Program-made: the position numbers and the translations under genes
Shown: piece after piece, positions 35,206 through 46,600 of the stretch
How the letters are laid out: each line of letters opens with the position of its first letter
How positions within the stretch are numbered: the first letter of the stretch is position 1
NCBI GenBank assembly: GCA_020628645.1
Contig: JAHDES010000033.1
Coordinates: 1-64,000 of the forward strand
Direction: 5' to 3'
DNA from: Saprospiraceae bacterium
Lineage (GTDB): Bacteria; Bacteroidota; Bacteroidia; Chitinophagales; Saprospiraceae
DNA length: 64,000 nucleotides
The notes under the pieces: generated by a model
Database searches by the model: none
What the model saw: only the letters and a program-made list of their open reading frames with translations
Told to the model about the DNA's origin: nothing

Positions 35206-38200
35206 ATGAAACAATTACATTCTCAAACCTTATTTAAGGTTCGGGATGGATCGGGTGTTTACAATTTAAAACATCTTCTATCTCGTCTACTTCCAGTACT
35301 GCTGCTTTTCTGTACTACATCGCTCTTTGCGCAGTCGGTTTCTGGAGTAGTAACTGACACTAGCGGCGAACCCTTAATCGGGGCAACCGTTATGGTAAAA
35401 GGTACTTCTGATGGTACCGTTACAGATTATGATGGTAGCTATACTGTCCGACTTCCTGAAGGTGCTACTACACTTGTTTATTCTTTTATTGGTTATGTGG
35501 ATCAAGAAGTTTCCATTGATGGTCGTTCTTCCATTGATATGATCCTCAATGAAGACGCTGAAGTCTTAGACGAAGTCGTCGTTGTAGGATATGGTGTAGT
35601 TCGTAAAAGTGATTTAACAGGTTCTGTCGCTTCCTTAGATGGTTCAGACATTCAAGCTGTTGTAGCTGGTAATCCAACTTCTGCCCTTCAAGGTAAACTT
35701 TCAGGGGTTCAGGTGGAAAACAATGGTGGTCAACCAGGTGGTGATGCCAACGTTTTTGTACGTGGGGTAAGTTCATTAACGAATTCTTATCCATTATATG
35801 TAGTGGATGGTACTTTCGTAGAAAACATGAACTACTTAAATCCTAAAGACATTGAGTCTATGGAAGTTTTGAAAGATGCTTCTTCTGCTGCGATCTACGG
35901 TTCTCGTGCTGCAAATGGAGTAGTAATCATTACAACTAAAAGAGGAAGTGAAAGTAGTAAACCACAAGTTACGTTAGATTTACGTGGTGGTGTAGAGTCG
36001 CCAAGTAAATATTTAGACTACTTAAATGGAGCAGAATTTGTTCAATATCGTCGTCAATTAGAAGCGAATGATGGAACAGGTTTCGTTTTTCCAGATGAAG
36101 GAATCAGTACCGATTGGCAAGACCTTTCGTTGAACCCAGGTTCTATTCAGGATTATGGGATGTCCATTTCTGGAGGTGGTGAAAATTCTAAGTACTACTT
36201 TTCTGGAAACTATTTCGATCAAGATGGTATCTTAGTGAGTTCTGGGTTCGAACGAGTTAATTTACGGGCAAATAGTGAATTCAAATTGGGTAAATTTACC
36301 TTCTCTGAATCGATCTCTATTGCGCGTACTGAATTAGAAGAAAACAACTGGTTTGGATTTGATGGAGCAACTGCACCAATTCTTCCAGAAAGTGTTCCTG
36401 AAAATGAAGGTGGTTTTTCTGCGCCAAGTGCAGATATTCACAATTTTGGTGGATACAATGATTATGCACAAGCGGTTTTAGAAGATAATTTATTAACAAC
36501 AACTAATCTTCTTGGAAACTTCAATGTAGCCTATGAAATCACAGATGGTTTAACGGCAAAATTGAATTTAGGAGCAGATTATCGTAATGACTATAGTTTC
36601 TTCTTTGTACCAACTTTCTTCATGAGTAATACCGATCCTGTGATCAATGTAAATGCTCAAAATGATTTAACAGAGGGTCGTGCGGAAACTTTATTAACCT
36701 TGATCGAACCTACTTTAAGTTACCGAAATGATGCTGGTAAAAACCGTTACGATGTAGTAGTTGGTTTAACGGAGCAAAAAATTGATTTCCGAAACTTAGT
36801 AGTTTATTCTCAGGGTCTTCCAAATAACAGTATCCAGTCTACAGGAGCAGCTGCACCTAGTAATGTTCAAGCTTTAGGTGGTGTAAACAATGTAAGTGGA
36901 CTACGTTCTGTTTTTGGTCGTATCAACTATTCATTTGATAATCGTTATTTATTAACAGCAACGGTTCGTCGAGATGCATCTTCTAAATTTGCACCTGATT
37001 ATCGAGTGGGGGTATTCCCATCTGCTTCTGTTGGATGGAATGTTTCTAATGAGGCATTTTGGACCAATGACTTTATCAATCGTTTGAAAATCCGTGCAGG
37101 ATATGGAACATTAGGTTCTCAGAATATTCCTGATTATGCGTATCAATCTGTATTTAATTTAACTTCTGGAACTTCTTTCACAAATGCACAAGTACCAGGT
37201 TATGCACAGACTTCTTTAGCGTTAGAAGATATTCAATGGGAGACTTCTAAGACAACGAATGTAGGTGTGGATATGGGTTTTATGGATGACCAATTGACTT
37301 TATCAGCAGAATACTATGTTCGTAATGTAGAAGATGTATTAGTAGGGGTAAACCTTCCTTCTTCCGCTGGATTTAGTGAGCCAGTAATCCAAAATGTAGG
37401 AGAAATCCAAAATTCAGGTTTTGATGTTGAATTAGTTTATAAGAAAAGAGGAACATTCTTTTATGATATTGGTGTGAACTTCTCTACCTTCAATAGTTTA
37501 GTAACCTCACTTCCTAATGCAATTGTTGGTCCATCTACTTCTGAAGATCAAACACGTGTGAATCGTTTTGTAGAAGGAGAAGCACCAGGTATTTATTATG
37601 GATTTATCGTAGATGGTGTATACGCAGATCAAGCAGCTATTGATAGCGATCCAAATATCGCAAACGATCCAGGTCGTCGTTCATTAGTTCAACCAGGAGA
37701 TTTTATCCGTCGTGATATTAATGGAGATGGAATTGTAAATTCTGATGACCAAACTGTATTGGGTGATCCAACACCTGATTTTATTTATGGTTTGAATTTC
37801 TCTGGTGGGTATAAGAACTTAGATTTTGGTTTATTTTTCCAAGGTGTTCAAGGAAATGAGATTTATAACTTAAATAAATTCTACAACATTTTCTGGGCAG
37901 ATGATAATAAACTAACAGATGTGTTAAATGCATGGACACCACAAAATACGAATACAGATATTCCTAGAGCAACAACTTTGGATCAAGGTGGTAATAGAGC
38001 GCCTTCTTCTTTCTTTGTGGAAGATGGATCTTATTTCCGTTTACGTACGGCACAAGTTGGTTATACACTAGATGTTTCTTCTGTAGAATGGATGCAAAAT
38101 GTACGTATTTTCCTTACGGCTCAAAACTTATTCACTATTACAGGATACTCAGGATATGATCCAGATATATCTTCTACGAATGGTGGTCGTGCGAACCGTG

Positions 38201-38316
38201 ATTCTGGATTCTTAGGAAATCGTACTGATGTGAATCCTTTATTAGGTCGTGGTTTAGATGCTCGTGCTTATCCTAATACACGAGGTATCATCTTTGGTGT
38301 ACAAGCAACCTTTTAA
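35206..38316 (+). CDS. SusC/RagA family TonB-dependent outer membrane transporter
   Basis: A 1036-aa protein. After the signal segment (LLPVLLLFCTTSLFAQ) comes a carboxypeptidase-like regulatory domain (VSGVVTDTSGEPLIGATVMV, residues about 44-125), then the SusC TonB box/plug junction DEVVVVGYGVVRKSDLTGS and the plug motif YGSRAANGVVIITTKRG. The remainder is a 22-strand-type beta barrel ending in a GVQATF C-terminus, with final aromatic residue. With SusD it forms a lidded importer that takes up oligosaccharides using TonB energy. The SusD partner follows 206 bp downstream. Length is normal for the family. Confidence 0.97.
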   Translation: MKQLHSQTLFKVRDGSGVYNLKHLLSRLLPVLLLFCTTSLFAQSVSGVVTDTSGEPLIGATVMVKGTSDGTVTDYDGSYTVRLPEGATTLVYSFIGYVDQEVSIDGRSSIDMILNEDAEVLDEVVVVGYGVVRKSDLTGSVASLDGSDIQAVVAGNPTSALQGKLSGVQVENNGGQPGGDANVFVRGVSSLTNSYPLYVVDGTFVENMNYLNPKDIESMEVLKDASSAAIYGSRAANGVVIITTKRGSESSKPQVTLDLRGGVESPSKYLDYLNGAEFVQYRRQLEANDGTGFVFPDEGISTDWQDLSLNPGSIQDYGMSISGGGENSKYYFSGNYFDQDGILVSSGFERVNLRANSEFKLGKFTFSESISIARTELEENNWFGFDGATAPILPESVPENEGGFSAPSADIHNFGGYNDYAQAVLEDNLLTTTNLLGNFNVAYEITDGLTAKLNLGADYRNDYSFFFVPTFFMSNTDPVINVNAQNDLTEGRAETLLTLIEPTLSYRNDAGKNRYDVVVGLTEQKIDFRNLVVYSQGLPNNSIQSTGAAAPSNVQALGGVNNVSGLRSVFGRINYSFDNRYLLTATVRRDASSKFAPDYRVGVFPSASVGWNVSNEAFWTNDFINRLKIRAGYGTLGSQNIPDYAYQSVFNLTSGTSFTNAQVPGYAQTSLALEDIQWETSKTTNVGVDMGFMDDQLTLSAEYYVRNVEDVLVGVNLPSSAGFSEPVIQNVGEIQNSGFDVELVYKKRGTFFYDIGVNFSTFNSLVTSLPNAIVGPSTSEDQTRVNRFVEGEAPGIYYGFIVDGVYADQAAIDSDPNIANDPGRRSLVQPGDFIRRDINGDGIVNSDDQTVLGDPTPDFIYGLNFSGGYKNLDFGLFFQGVQGNEIYNLNKFYNIFWADDNKLTDVLNAWTPQNTNTDIPRATTLDQGGNRAPSSFFVEDGSYFRLRTAQVGYTLDVSSVEWMQNVRIFLTAQNLFTITGYSGYDPDISSTNGGRANRDSGFLGNRTDVNPLLGRGLDARAYPNTRGIIFGVQATF

Positions 38317-38396
38317 TCGAAATTAGAATTCAACAAAAAACATGTTTTAAGAATGTTTCAAAAGTCAATTTTTCTGAACAAACAAAGATGTTGGAT

Positions 38397-38448
38397 TGGT
38401 GAAGTTTCCAAACTTTACCAGAATATATCTGGCGAGTTTCATAACTCG
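38397..38448. repeat. Two short palindromes in the susC-susD spacer
   Basis: TGGTGAAGTT/AACTTTACCA (38397-38420, loop TCCA, one G-T pair) is followed by CCAGA/TCTGG (38418-38432) and CGAGTT/AACTCG (38433-38448, loop TCAT). They may lower expression of susD relative to susC or stabilize RNA ends. They belong to an intergenic palindrome family seen elsewhere in the window. Confidence 0.55.
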
Positions 38449-38522
38449 AAATTAAGTCAGAAATATAACTCTATTTACTGAAGCATCTTATTCTAGATAA
38501 TCTATATTTAAATTTATCAAAC

Positions 38523-40082
38523 ATGAAAAAATTAAATAACCTTTGGATACTTCCACTACTGGCATGTCTCATGTTGCCATTCAGTTGTTCGGAAGATCTA
38601 CTAGATCAAGTAAATACGAATACGGTATCTACAGGTACATTCTGGGCAAATGCAGATGATGTAAAATTGGCTGTGAATGGAATGTATCACCCGATCACCA
38701 ATACGTTTTTTTGGGGTCGGATCATTCATACAGGAGCAATGCTTCGTTCTGATGTTTTTAATGTCCGTCCATTTGATGCGAATACAGCGATGTCCACTTT
38801 TCAAGGAGAAGCTGGGGTAGCACGTTGGGCGACTGAACCTTGGCAAGAGGCCTATAAATGTATTTTCCGCGCCAATGCCATTTTAGAAAATGTAACAGCG
38901 GATAATGTTCCTGATGCTGCTCAACGTAATGGCTTTTTAGGGCAAGCATACTTTATGCGTGCATTTTGCCACTGGTATTTAGTCAATCTGTATGGGAATG
39001 TACCTTTAGTAACTAAAGTAGCAACAACAGAGGAAGAATTCTTCCCGCCACAAGCAGCTCAATCTGCTGTTTGGGCACAAATTATTGCTGATTTTGAAGC
39101 AGCAGAAGGCTTACTACCAGCTTCTTGGAGTGGTAATGACGTTGGTCGTCCAACTTCTGGTTCAGCAGCAGGTTTCGTTGGTAAGAGTAAATTATATTCT
39201 GGTGACTATGCTGGTGCAGAAGCGGCTTTTGTACGTGTAGTTGGAAGTGGAAATTATGCTTTATTGCCAGCAGATCGTTATCATGAGAATTTCGATGAGT
39301 CGAATGAGAATAACGAAGAATCTGTTTTCGAATTACAATTTTTAGGAATTGATGCCTTTGCATGGGGTGTGGATATTCCGGGTGTAGGAACAATGGGTAA
39401 TTTCCATATTGATTATGCACCACCAGAAAAATCACCTGACCAAAGTCACTTTATCAATTCATGGGTAAAAGACTTATTTGAAGCAAATGGTGAAACTGTT
39501 CGTCGTGACCAAACTTTAGCGTATGATTATCCTGGTTCTACAGGTTATGGAGGAGTTGCTTTCTTAGATGATTTCGCTGGAGATATTGCAGTGGCAGATG
39601 CAGATGGTATGGAACCTATCTTTACTCGTAAGTATGCTGGGATGGATATTGGGGTGCGTGATGATGTTGATTTCTTAGGAACAAATGTAGGAAACAACTG
39701 GCGTATCATTCGTTATGCAGATATTTTATTAATGCATGCGGAAGCTTTAAACGAGCAAGGTAAAACAGCAGATGCTGAGACCTTCTTAAATATGGTTCGT
39801 ATGCGTGCACAGGTAGCTCCTAAAACGGGTTTGAGTCAAGCAGATATGCGTCAAGCAATCATTGACGAGCGCGTATTGGAGTTAACTGGTGAAGGACATC
39901 GTTTCTTTGACTTAGTACGCTGGGGATTAGCAGATGATTATATGGGGGCAAGTTCATTACATGGAGATCATCCAAAATCACTATCAGGTGGGGTATTTGT
40001 ATCCAATAAGCATGAATACATTTGGATTCCTGTAAGTGAGTTGAGTGCAAATCCTAACTTGACGCAAAATCCTGGTTATTAA
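38523..40082 (+). CDS. SusD/RagB family surface glycan-binding lipoprotein
   Basis: A 519-aa lipoprotein with lipobox LPFSC (Cys23). SusD features: an early NTVSTGTFWANADDVKLAVNGMY, the TPR-like RANAILENV and FLGQAYFMRAFCHWYLVNLYGNVPLV helices, NWRIIRYADILLMHAEALNEQGK, and the C-terminal ERVLELTGEGHRFFDLVRWG and YIWIPVSELSANPNLTQNPGY. It caps the SusC barrel and captures glycan. It directly follows SusC in the same orientation. Which glycan is bound cannot be read, but the downstream GH36 gene hints at alpha-galactosides. Confidence 0.97.
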   Translation: MKKLNNLWILPLLACLMLPFSCSEDLLDQVNTNTVSTGTFWANADDVKLAVNGMYHPITNTFFWGRIIHTGAMLRSDVFNVRPFDANTAMSTFQGEAGVARWATEPWQEAYKCIFRANAILENVTADNVPDAAQRNGFLGQAYFMRAFCHWYLVNLYGNVPLVTKVATTEEEFFPPQAAQSAVWAQIIADFEAAEGLLPASWSGNDVGRPTSGSAAGFVGKSKLYSGDYAGAEAAFVRVVGSGNYALLPADRYHENFDESNENNEESVFELQFLGIDAFAWGVDIPGVGTMGNFHIDYAPPEKSPDQSHFINSWVKDLFEANGETVRRDQTLAYDYPGSTGYGGVAFLDDFAGDIAVADADGMEPIFTRKYAGMDIGVRDDVDFLGTNVGNNWRIIRYADILLMHAEALNEQGKTADAETFLNMVRMRAQVAPKTGLSQADMRQAIIDERVLELTGEGHRFFDLVRWGLADDYMGASSLHGDHPKSLSGGVFVSNKHEYIWIPVSELSANPNLTQNPGY

Positions 40083-40255
40083 TACCAAGTGAAACTTAAC
40101 TGAATGTTTTGATTTATAATTCGTTAAAAATGAGTGTTCATTTATTTGATTCTAGGATTAAATAATGTAAACTGTTTTTAACAAAAGCAAAATGTTGTAA
40201 TTAACATTTCGTTTCATACACTTTTTAGGTTGATTGGGGTAGCATTTACTAAATT

Positions 40256-43200
40256 ATGCTACCCCATATCAATCCTCTCTTTATGCGGTCTTCCACTATC
40301 ATACTATCCCACTTTTGTTATTTTTTCTTACTAATTGGTATTAGTGGAGGCTTCTTTTCGTGTAATTCTTCTTCTTCCGATACGCTTTTTCGTTATGTAA
40401 AAGCTTCTCATTCTGGTATTCAGTTTGAAAACACCATTTCAGAAACGGAAGATTTAAACATCCTCAATTTTCATTACATCTATAATGGAGGCGGTGTTGG
40501 CGTAGGTGATTTTAATAAAGATGGTTTACCCGATCTAGTTTTTTCAGGAAATCAAGTGACTTCCAAGCTTTACTTGAATAAAGGCAATCTCCAATTTCAA
40601 GATATTACTCCGACTTCTAAGTTTAATTCAAAAGGCTGGGCAACAGGCGTTTCTGTTGTCGATATAAATGGAGATGGTTGGCAAGATATTTATCTAAGTA
40701 TAGGTGGATATGAATGCGATGGCGATTGTGAGAATCAGTTTTTTATTCATCAAGGTTTGGATGAAAATGGTATGCCTGTTTTCAAAGATGAAGCTGCTTC
40801 GATGGGCTTAGAAGATGGTTTATATACGCAACAAGCTGCTTTTTTCGATTATGATGGAGATGGTGATTTGGATGTTTATTCGTTGCATAATGTTATTGAT
40901 GATCGAGATAAAAATGCGCCTTCTGAAAAACGATTTATCAATCCTGCTTCAAAAGATCAATTGTATAGAAATGATGATGGAAAATTCGTTAACGTATCCG
41001 AAGAACTAGGCATTAATCATCGAGGCTATGGATTAGGCATTACGATAAATGATCTTAATTTAGATGGCTTAGCCGATATTTATGTTGCCAATGATTTTCT
41101 TTCAGATGATTTAGTTTATCTGAATAAAGGGGCTATAAATGGCACTCATCAAGGATTTGCAGAAGTAGGACAAAAGGTCTTAAAACACCAAAGCTATAAT
41201 AGCATGGGGGTTGATATTGCGGATGTCAATCAAGATACGAATCCTGATATTTTTGTGTTAGATATGCTTCCAGAAGCGCATGAACGCCAGAAAACGATGA
41301 TCGGATTCATGAATTATAATAAGTTTTTATTGACGCTTCGACAAGGCTATGCCCCGCAATTTATTCGCAATACGTTGCAAGTACATAATGGTTTACTTCA
41401 AGATACATTATTACCTTTTAGTGAAGTAGCGCAACTTTCTGATATTTATCAAACGGATTGGAGTTGGACGCCTTTATTGGCAGATTTCGATAATGATGGT
41501 GATCGGGATATTTATGTAACCAATGGCTACGGTAAAGATATTACCGATTTAGATTTTATCAATTATAGTAGTCAAATGAATACTTTTGGCACACCTGAGG
41601 TTAAACAAAAACGCCTTTTTGAAACGGTGCAAGCGATGGAAGAAATTCGCATGCCCAATTATTTTTTTGAAAATAAAGGACACCTTCAATTTACCAATCA
41701 ATCTGGAAATTGGCTACCCAAAGAAAATTCGATCTCTAATGGAGCAGTGTATACCGATTTAGACAATGACGGCGATTTAGATTTGGTGGTTAATAACATT
41801 GATGAACCCGCTTACCTACTCGAAAATCAATTAAATTCAACAGAAACCACAACCGCTAACTATTTAAAAATACAACTCCAAGGACAAGCCTCCAATCCAT
41901 CAGGCATTGGATCAAAAATCTATTTGTACCAAAACGAAACGACTCAATTTCACTATCAATCTCCCGTAAGAGGTTATCTTTCTTCGGTAGATAATGTAGT
42001 TCATTTTGGTCTAGGCGATCAACAAATTGACTCCCTAAAAGTGATTTGGTCGGATGGTAAAATACAAATATTAAAAGAAATTGCTATCAATCAAACACTA
42101 GCACTTCAACAAAAAAATGCTTCTATCGCTATAAAAAAAGAACATTCCCCAAATACCGTTTTTCAAGAAATCACTCCGCCCATTTTAAGTAAACACCAAG
42201 AAAATAACCATCAAGATTTTGATGCGCAACGTCTTTTATTACACCAACATAATCGTCAAGGTCCCTGTATCATCTCTGCAAATATAGATGGAAAAATAGG
42301 CGATGAAATTTTTATCTCAGGTGCAAAAGGAACACCAGCCCAATTATTATTTCCAAAAGAAGATGGTACTTATGCAGTTCAAACCATAAGCGATGGGCAG
42401 TCGGAGGAAGTAGATGCTACTTTTTTTGATGCCGATCAAGATAACGACCTTGATTTATACATTGTCAATGGTGGTACAGAATTCAAGCCCAACGCACCCG
42501 AATATCAAGATCAACTCTATCTCAATGATGGGAAAGGGAATTTTACAAATGCCAGTACAAATTTACCAAAAATGTCTTCTAGTGGAAGTGTTGTGCGAGC
42601 TTGTGATTTCGATCAAGATGGGGATGACGATCTATTTATAGGTGGACGTCTTATTCCAAGACAATATCCAACTTCTCCTCAAAGTTTTTTGCTAACTAAC
42701 GATAGCGGAAAATTTACCAATCAAATTAAGGAAATTGCACCTAGTCTTGAAGAAATCGGAATGGTGAGCGATGCGATTTGGGTGGATGTCGATCAAGATA
42801 GTTGGCAAGATTTAGTGGTGGTAGGAGAGTGGATGCCCATTACTATTTTCAAAAATAAAAAAGGCAAATTAGAAAAGATGACCTTTCCTTCTTTAACGAA
42901 TACGGAAGGACTTTGGAATTGCATACAAACTGCTGATTTTGATCAAGATGGTGATCCAGATTTTGTGATCGGAAATCTTGGTCAAAATAGCCGTTTGAAA
43001 GCTTCTGTCGAAGAACCGATGACTATTTGTAGTGAAGATTTAGATAAAAATGGAAGCATTGACCCTTTAATTGGAAAATATTATACCCAGTTTTCAGGAC
43101 AACGTCAATCTTTCCCCCTTCATGCACGTGATGATGTGGTCGGACAAGTAGTTAAAGTAAAAGCCCAACATCAGCGCTATGATGAATTTGCAAAAGTATC

Positions 43201-43624
43201 TTTTTCCGATTTACTGAAAAGCATGAAAACGGAATTGGAAACTAAAAATGCGTATCAATTAGCTTCTGTTTATGTCGAAAATTTGAGAGAGGAAGGGTTT
43301 AAAATACACCCACTGCCTTTAGCTGCGCAAACTGCACCAATTCAAGATATTCAAATTGATGACTTCGATCAAGATGAACAATTAGATATTTTATTGGTCG
43401 GCAATGATTACACAGCGGAAAAAAATGGAGGTTGGTATGATGCCTTCAATGGCTTATTTTTAAAAGGCAATGGAGATGGCACATTTGAAACGATCCCTAC
43501 TTCAAAGAGTGGATTTTTTGTGCCAGATGATGGACGATCTATCAGTACTTACAAAACGACGGAAGGCGAAATACGAATTTTAGTAGGACAAAATTCAAGT
43601 CATTTTAAGGCATTTTCTTATTAA
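40256..43624 (+). CDS. CRTAC1/FG-GAP (VCBS) lipoprotein with ASPIC/UnbV domain, copy 1
   Basis: A protein of up to 1122 aa. The likely start is the Met at 40283 (MRSSTIILSH), giving a lipoprotein signal that ends GGFFSC. The body is an FG-GAP/VCBS beta-propeller with many DxDxDGxxD calcium-type loops (DFNKDGLPDL, DINGDGWQDI, DYDGDGDLDVY, DFDNDGDRDIY). Mid-protein lies an ASPIC/UnbV domain (IGSKIYLYQNE, SPVRGYLSS, VHFGLGDQQIDSLKVIWSDGK), followed by a second set of propeller repeats. Family knowledge: CRTAC1-type proteins are often encoded beside SusC/SusD and probably help surface glycan binding; no enzymatic activity is known. It is a paralogue of the next gene. Confidence 0.92.
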   Translation: MLPHINPLFMRSSTIILSHFCYFFLLIGISGGFFSCNSSSSDTLFRYVKASHSGIQFENTISETEDLNILNFHYIYNGGGVGVGDFNKDGLPDLVFSGNQVTSKLYLNKGNLQFQDITPTSKFNSKGWATGVSVVDINGDGWQDIYLSIGGYECDGDCENQFFIHQGLDENGMPVFKDEAASMGLEDGLYTQQAAFFDYDGDGDLDVYSLHNVIDDRDKNAPSEKRFINPASKDQLYRNDDGKFVNVSEELGINHRGYGLGITINDLNLDGLADIYVANDFLSDDLVYLNKGAINGTHQGFAEVGQKVLKHQSYNSMGVDIADVNQDTNPDIFVLDMLPEAHERQKTMIGFMNYNKFLLTLRQGYAPQFIRNTLQVHNGLLQDTLLPFSEVAQLSDIYQTDWSWTPLLADFDNDGDRDIYVTNGYGKDITDLDFINYSSQMNTFGTPEVKQKRLFETVQAMEEIRMPNYFFENKGHLQFTNQSGNWLPKENSISNGAVYTDLDNDGDLDLVVNNIDEPAYLLENQLNSTETTTANYLKIQLQGQASNPSGIGSKIYLYQNETTQFHYQSPVRGYLSSVDNVVHFGLGDQQIDSLKVIWSDGKIQILKEIAINQTLALQQKNASIAIKKEHSPNTVFQEITPPILSKHQENNHQDFDAQRLLLHQHNRQGPCIISANIDGKIGDEIFISGAKGTPAQLLFPKEDGTYAVQTISDGQSEEVDATFFDADQDNDLDLYIVNGGTEFKPNAPEYQDQLYLNDGKGNFTNASTNLPKMSSSGSVVRACDFDQDGDDDLFIGGRLIPRQYPTSPQSFLLTNDSGKFTNQIKEIAPSLEEIGMVSDAIWVDVDQDSWQDLVVVGEWMPITIFKNKKGKLEKMTFPSLTNTEGLWNCIQTADFDQDGDPDFVIGNLGQNSRLKASVEEPMTICSEDLDKNGSIDPLIGKYYTQFSGQRQSFPLHARDDVVGQVVKVKAQHQRYDEFAKVSFSDLLKSMKTELETKNAYQLASVYVENLREEGFKIHPLPLAAQTAPIQDIQIDDFDQDEQLDILLVGNDYTAEKNGGWYDAFNGLFLKGNGDGTFETIPTSKSGFFVPDDGRSISTYKTTEGEIRILVGQNSSHFKAFSY

Positions 43625-43627
43625 TGT

Positions 43628-43691
43628 ACTTTCAAAGTTTCACCAACTTTGAAAGTTTAATAAATTAAAAATAGAACAGGCTTTAGCCTGT
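43628..43691. repeat. Two palindromes between the CRTAC1 paralogues
   Basis: ACTTTCAAAGTT (43628-43639) pairs with AACTTTGAAAGT (43645-43656) around a 5-nt loop, and ACAGGCT/AGCCTGT follows at 43676-43691. Both resemble palindromes in other spacers (50741-50779 and 35049-35064). Confidence 0.6.
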
Positions 43692-43699
43692 CAAAACCA

Positions 43700-46600
43700 A
43701 TGATGGACAAACAACAATACAATACAAACCAAGCGATAAGTATTAACCCAATGATGGGGTTATACGGTATGGGTTTGTTGTTATTGTCTATCTTATCTTG
43801 TCAACAAATAGAGCAAGCGACCTTATTTAAACGACTTTCTTCAACGCACACGGGGATTGATTTTCAAAACCAAATTATCGAAAACGACACACATAATATT
43901 CTCAATTTTACCAATTTATACACAGGTTCGGGAGTAGGAATCGGTGACTTTAATAAAGATGGAAAACCCGATATTTTCTTTGGTGGAAATATGGAATCTA
44001 GTCGTTTATACTTAAATAAAGGCAATCTACAATTTGAAGATATTACCCTTGCTGCTGGAGTAACTACTAATCGCTGGATTACAGGTGTTTCGGTAGTAGA
44101 TATTAATTCGGATGGTTGGCAAGATATTTATTTATCTGTTTCTGGAAATGCTTCCGAAGAGCAACGAAAAAATCTATTATTCATCAATCAAAAGGACAAT
44201 ACCTTCAAAGAAAAGGCAACGGAATATGGACTAGCAGATGCCGCTCAATGTACGCATGCGAGCTTCTTTGATTATGATAAAGATGGCGATTTAGATGTTT
44301 TTTTAATTGTAAATCCTACCGATTATAAATTGTTTAATGTCAATACCATACGAAAGAAAAAAGTCAATGGAGAAGCCGCCAGTACCGACAAACTTTATCG
44401 TAATAATGGTAATAATACGTTTACAGATGTTTCAAAAGAAGCGGGCATCCTCATTGAAGGGTACAGCCTTAGTTTAAACACTTCCGATCTAAATAATGAT
44501 GGTTGGACAGACATTTATATCACCAATGATTTTCTGAGTAATGACATCATTTACATCAATAATCAAGATGGCACGTTCACTAATCAAGCGGATCAGTTAC
44601 TGAAACATACGAGCTTTGCGAGTATGGGCGTAGATGTAGCGGATATTAACAATGATGCTTTGCCCGATATTTATGTATTGGATATGTATCCAGAAGATAA
44701 TTATCGACAGAAAATGATTATGGGAAGTGGCAATTATGATCGCTTTCAATATATTTTAAAAGCGGGTTACGAACCGCAATATTCTAGAAATACGCTTCAA
44801 TTAAATAATGGGAATAATTCCTTTTCTGAAATCGGGCAATTAGCGAATATCCATAAAACAGATTGGTCGTGGAGTGCCTTATTGGCAGATTATGATAATG
44901 ATGGTTGGCGCGATTTATTTGTGACGAATGGTTTCCGACGAGATTTAGGCGACTTAGATTATATCAATTACAATAATACAAATGCGTTTGGTTCTCCCGA
45001 ATCTCGTAAACAAGAACATTTAAAAAGTATCCTAAATCAGCCTGGGGCAAAATTGCTGAATTATGCCTTTCAAAATAAAAATGGACTCCAATTTGAAAAG
45101 AAAACACAAGATTGGGGCTTTATAGATAGCACTTATTCCCATGGCGCAGCTTATGCCGATTTGGATAATGACGGCGATTTAGATTTGGTAGTTAATAATG
45201 TCTGTCAGGAAGCCTTAATCTATGAAAATCAATCTAATCTGGACGATAATCATTTCCTGAAAATTCAGTTTCCAGCATCTCAAACCACATTTTTCGGTAC
45301 AAAACTATATCTCTATACCCCAGATGGAGTAAAATATACCGAATTCACCCCTTACCGAGGATATCAAAGTACTTTGGATATGGAGATTCACTTTGGATTA
45401 GGAACAACAACTTCAATAGATAGTTTGGTGGTACATTATCCTAATTTCACTACACAAACTATTTTACAGCCACTAATTGATACGACGCTTCATGTCGAAA
45501 TTAATGAAAAAATTAGATTGAAATCAAAACTAGATTTCGCCACTACTTTATTTGCAGAAGACAAAGACCGCATCCAATTTACGCATCAAGAAGATCTACA
45601 AGTTGATTTTAAGACGCAAGCATTATTGCCCCATCAACACTCTATGAGTGGCCCTTGTTTGGCGGTAGCAGATATTAATGGCGATCAATTGGAAGATGTA
45701 TTTATTGGAGGATCGGCTCGTTTTGAATCCCAACTTTTAGTACAACAAAAAGATGGTTCTTTTATCAAAATGCCTTTTGATTTCGATCAAGAAAAAGAAG
45801 ATACCGACGCGCTATTTTTCGATGTAGATCAAGATGGTGACCAAGATTTATATGTGGGGAGTGGTGGAGTGGTGGCTTCCCAAACCAATTCAATTTATCA
45901 AGATCGTTTGTATATCAATGATGGAACAGGGCAATTTACACCAGTAAAAGAGGCTTTGCCAATGATGCACACGAGTACGGGTACAATTGCAATAAATGAT
46001 TTTGATCAAGATGGGGATATAGATTTATTTATAGGAAGTCGATTAGTACCAAAAGAATATCCAACAATTCCCGATAGCTATTTATTGGTGAATGAAAATG
46101 GGAAATTTCAAGAGCAAACGCCAACTTCCTTGAAAAATATAGGCATGATTAGTTCCGCCATTTGGTCGGATTATGATGCAGATGGTGATCCAGATTTAAT
46201 AGTGGTTGGAGAATTTATGCCAATTACGGTTTTTAATAATGAGAATGGAAAATTGAAGGATGCACCTTATCAAATCCCTAATTCAAGTGGCTGGTGGAAT
46301 TCCATTGTCGAAGGAGATTTCGATCAAGATGGTGATCTGGATTATCTCGCTGGAAATTTAGGTTTAAATACCAATTATAGAGCGACATCTGCAGAACCAG
46401 TTCGTTTATACGCGAATGATTTTGATAAAAATGGAAGTATCGATCCTATTTTATGTCAATATATTGAGGGTGAGGAATATCCTGTTGTTTCAAGAGACGA
46501 TTTAATTCGTCAGATTCCACCTATCAAAGTACGTTTTACTTCTTATAAGTCCTATGCAAATGCTACTTTTGAGGACTTATTCAAACGACCCGAAAAAAGA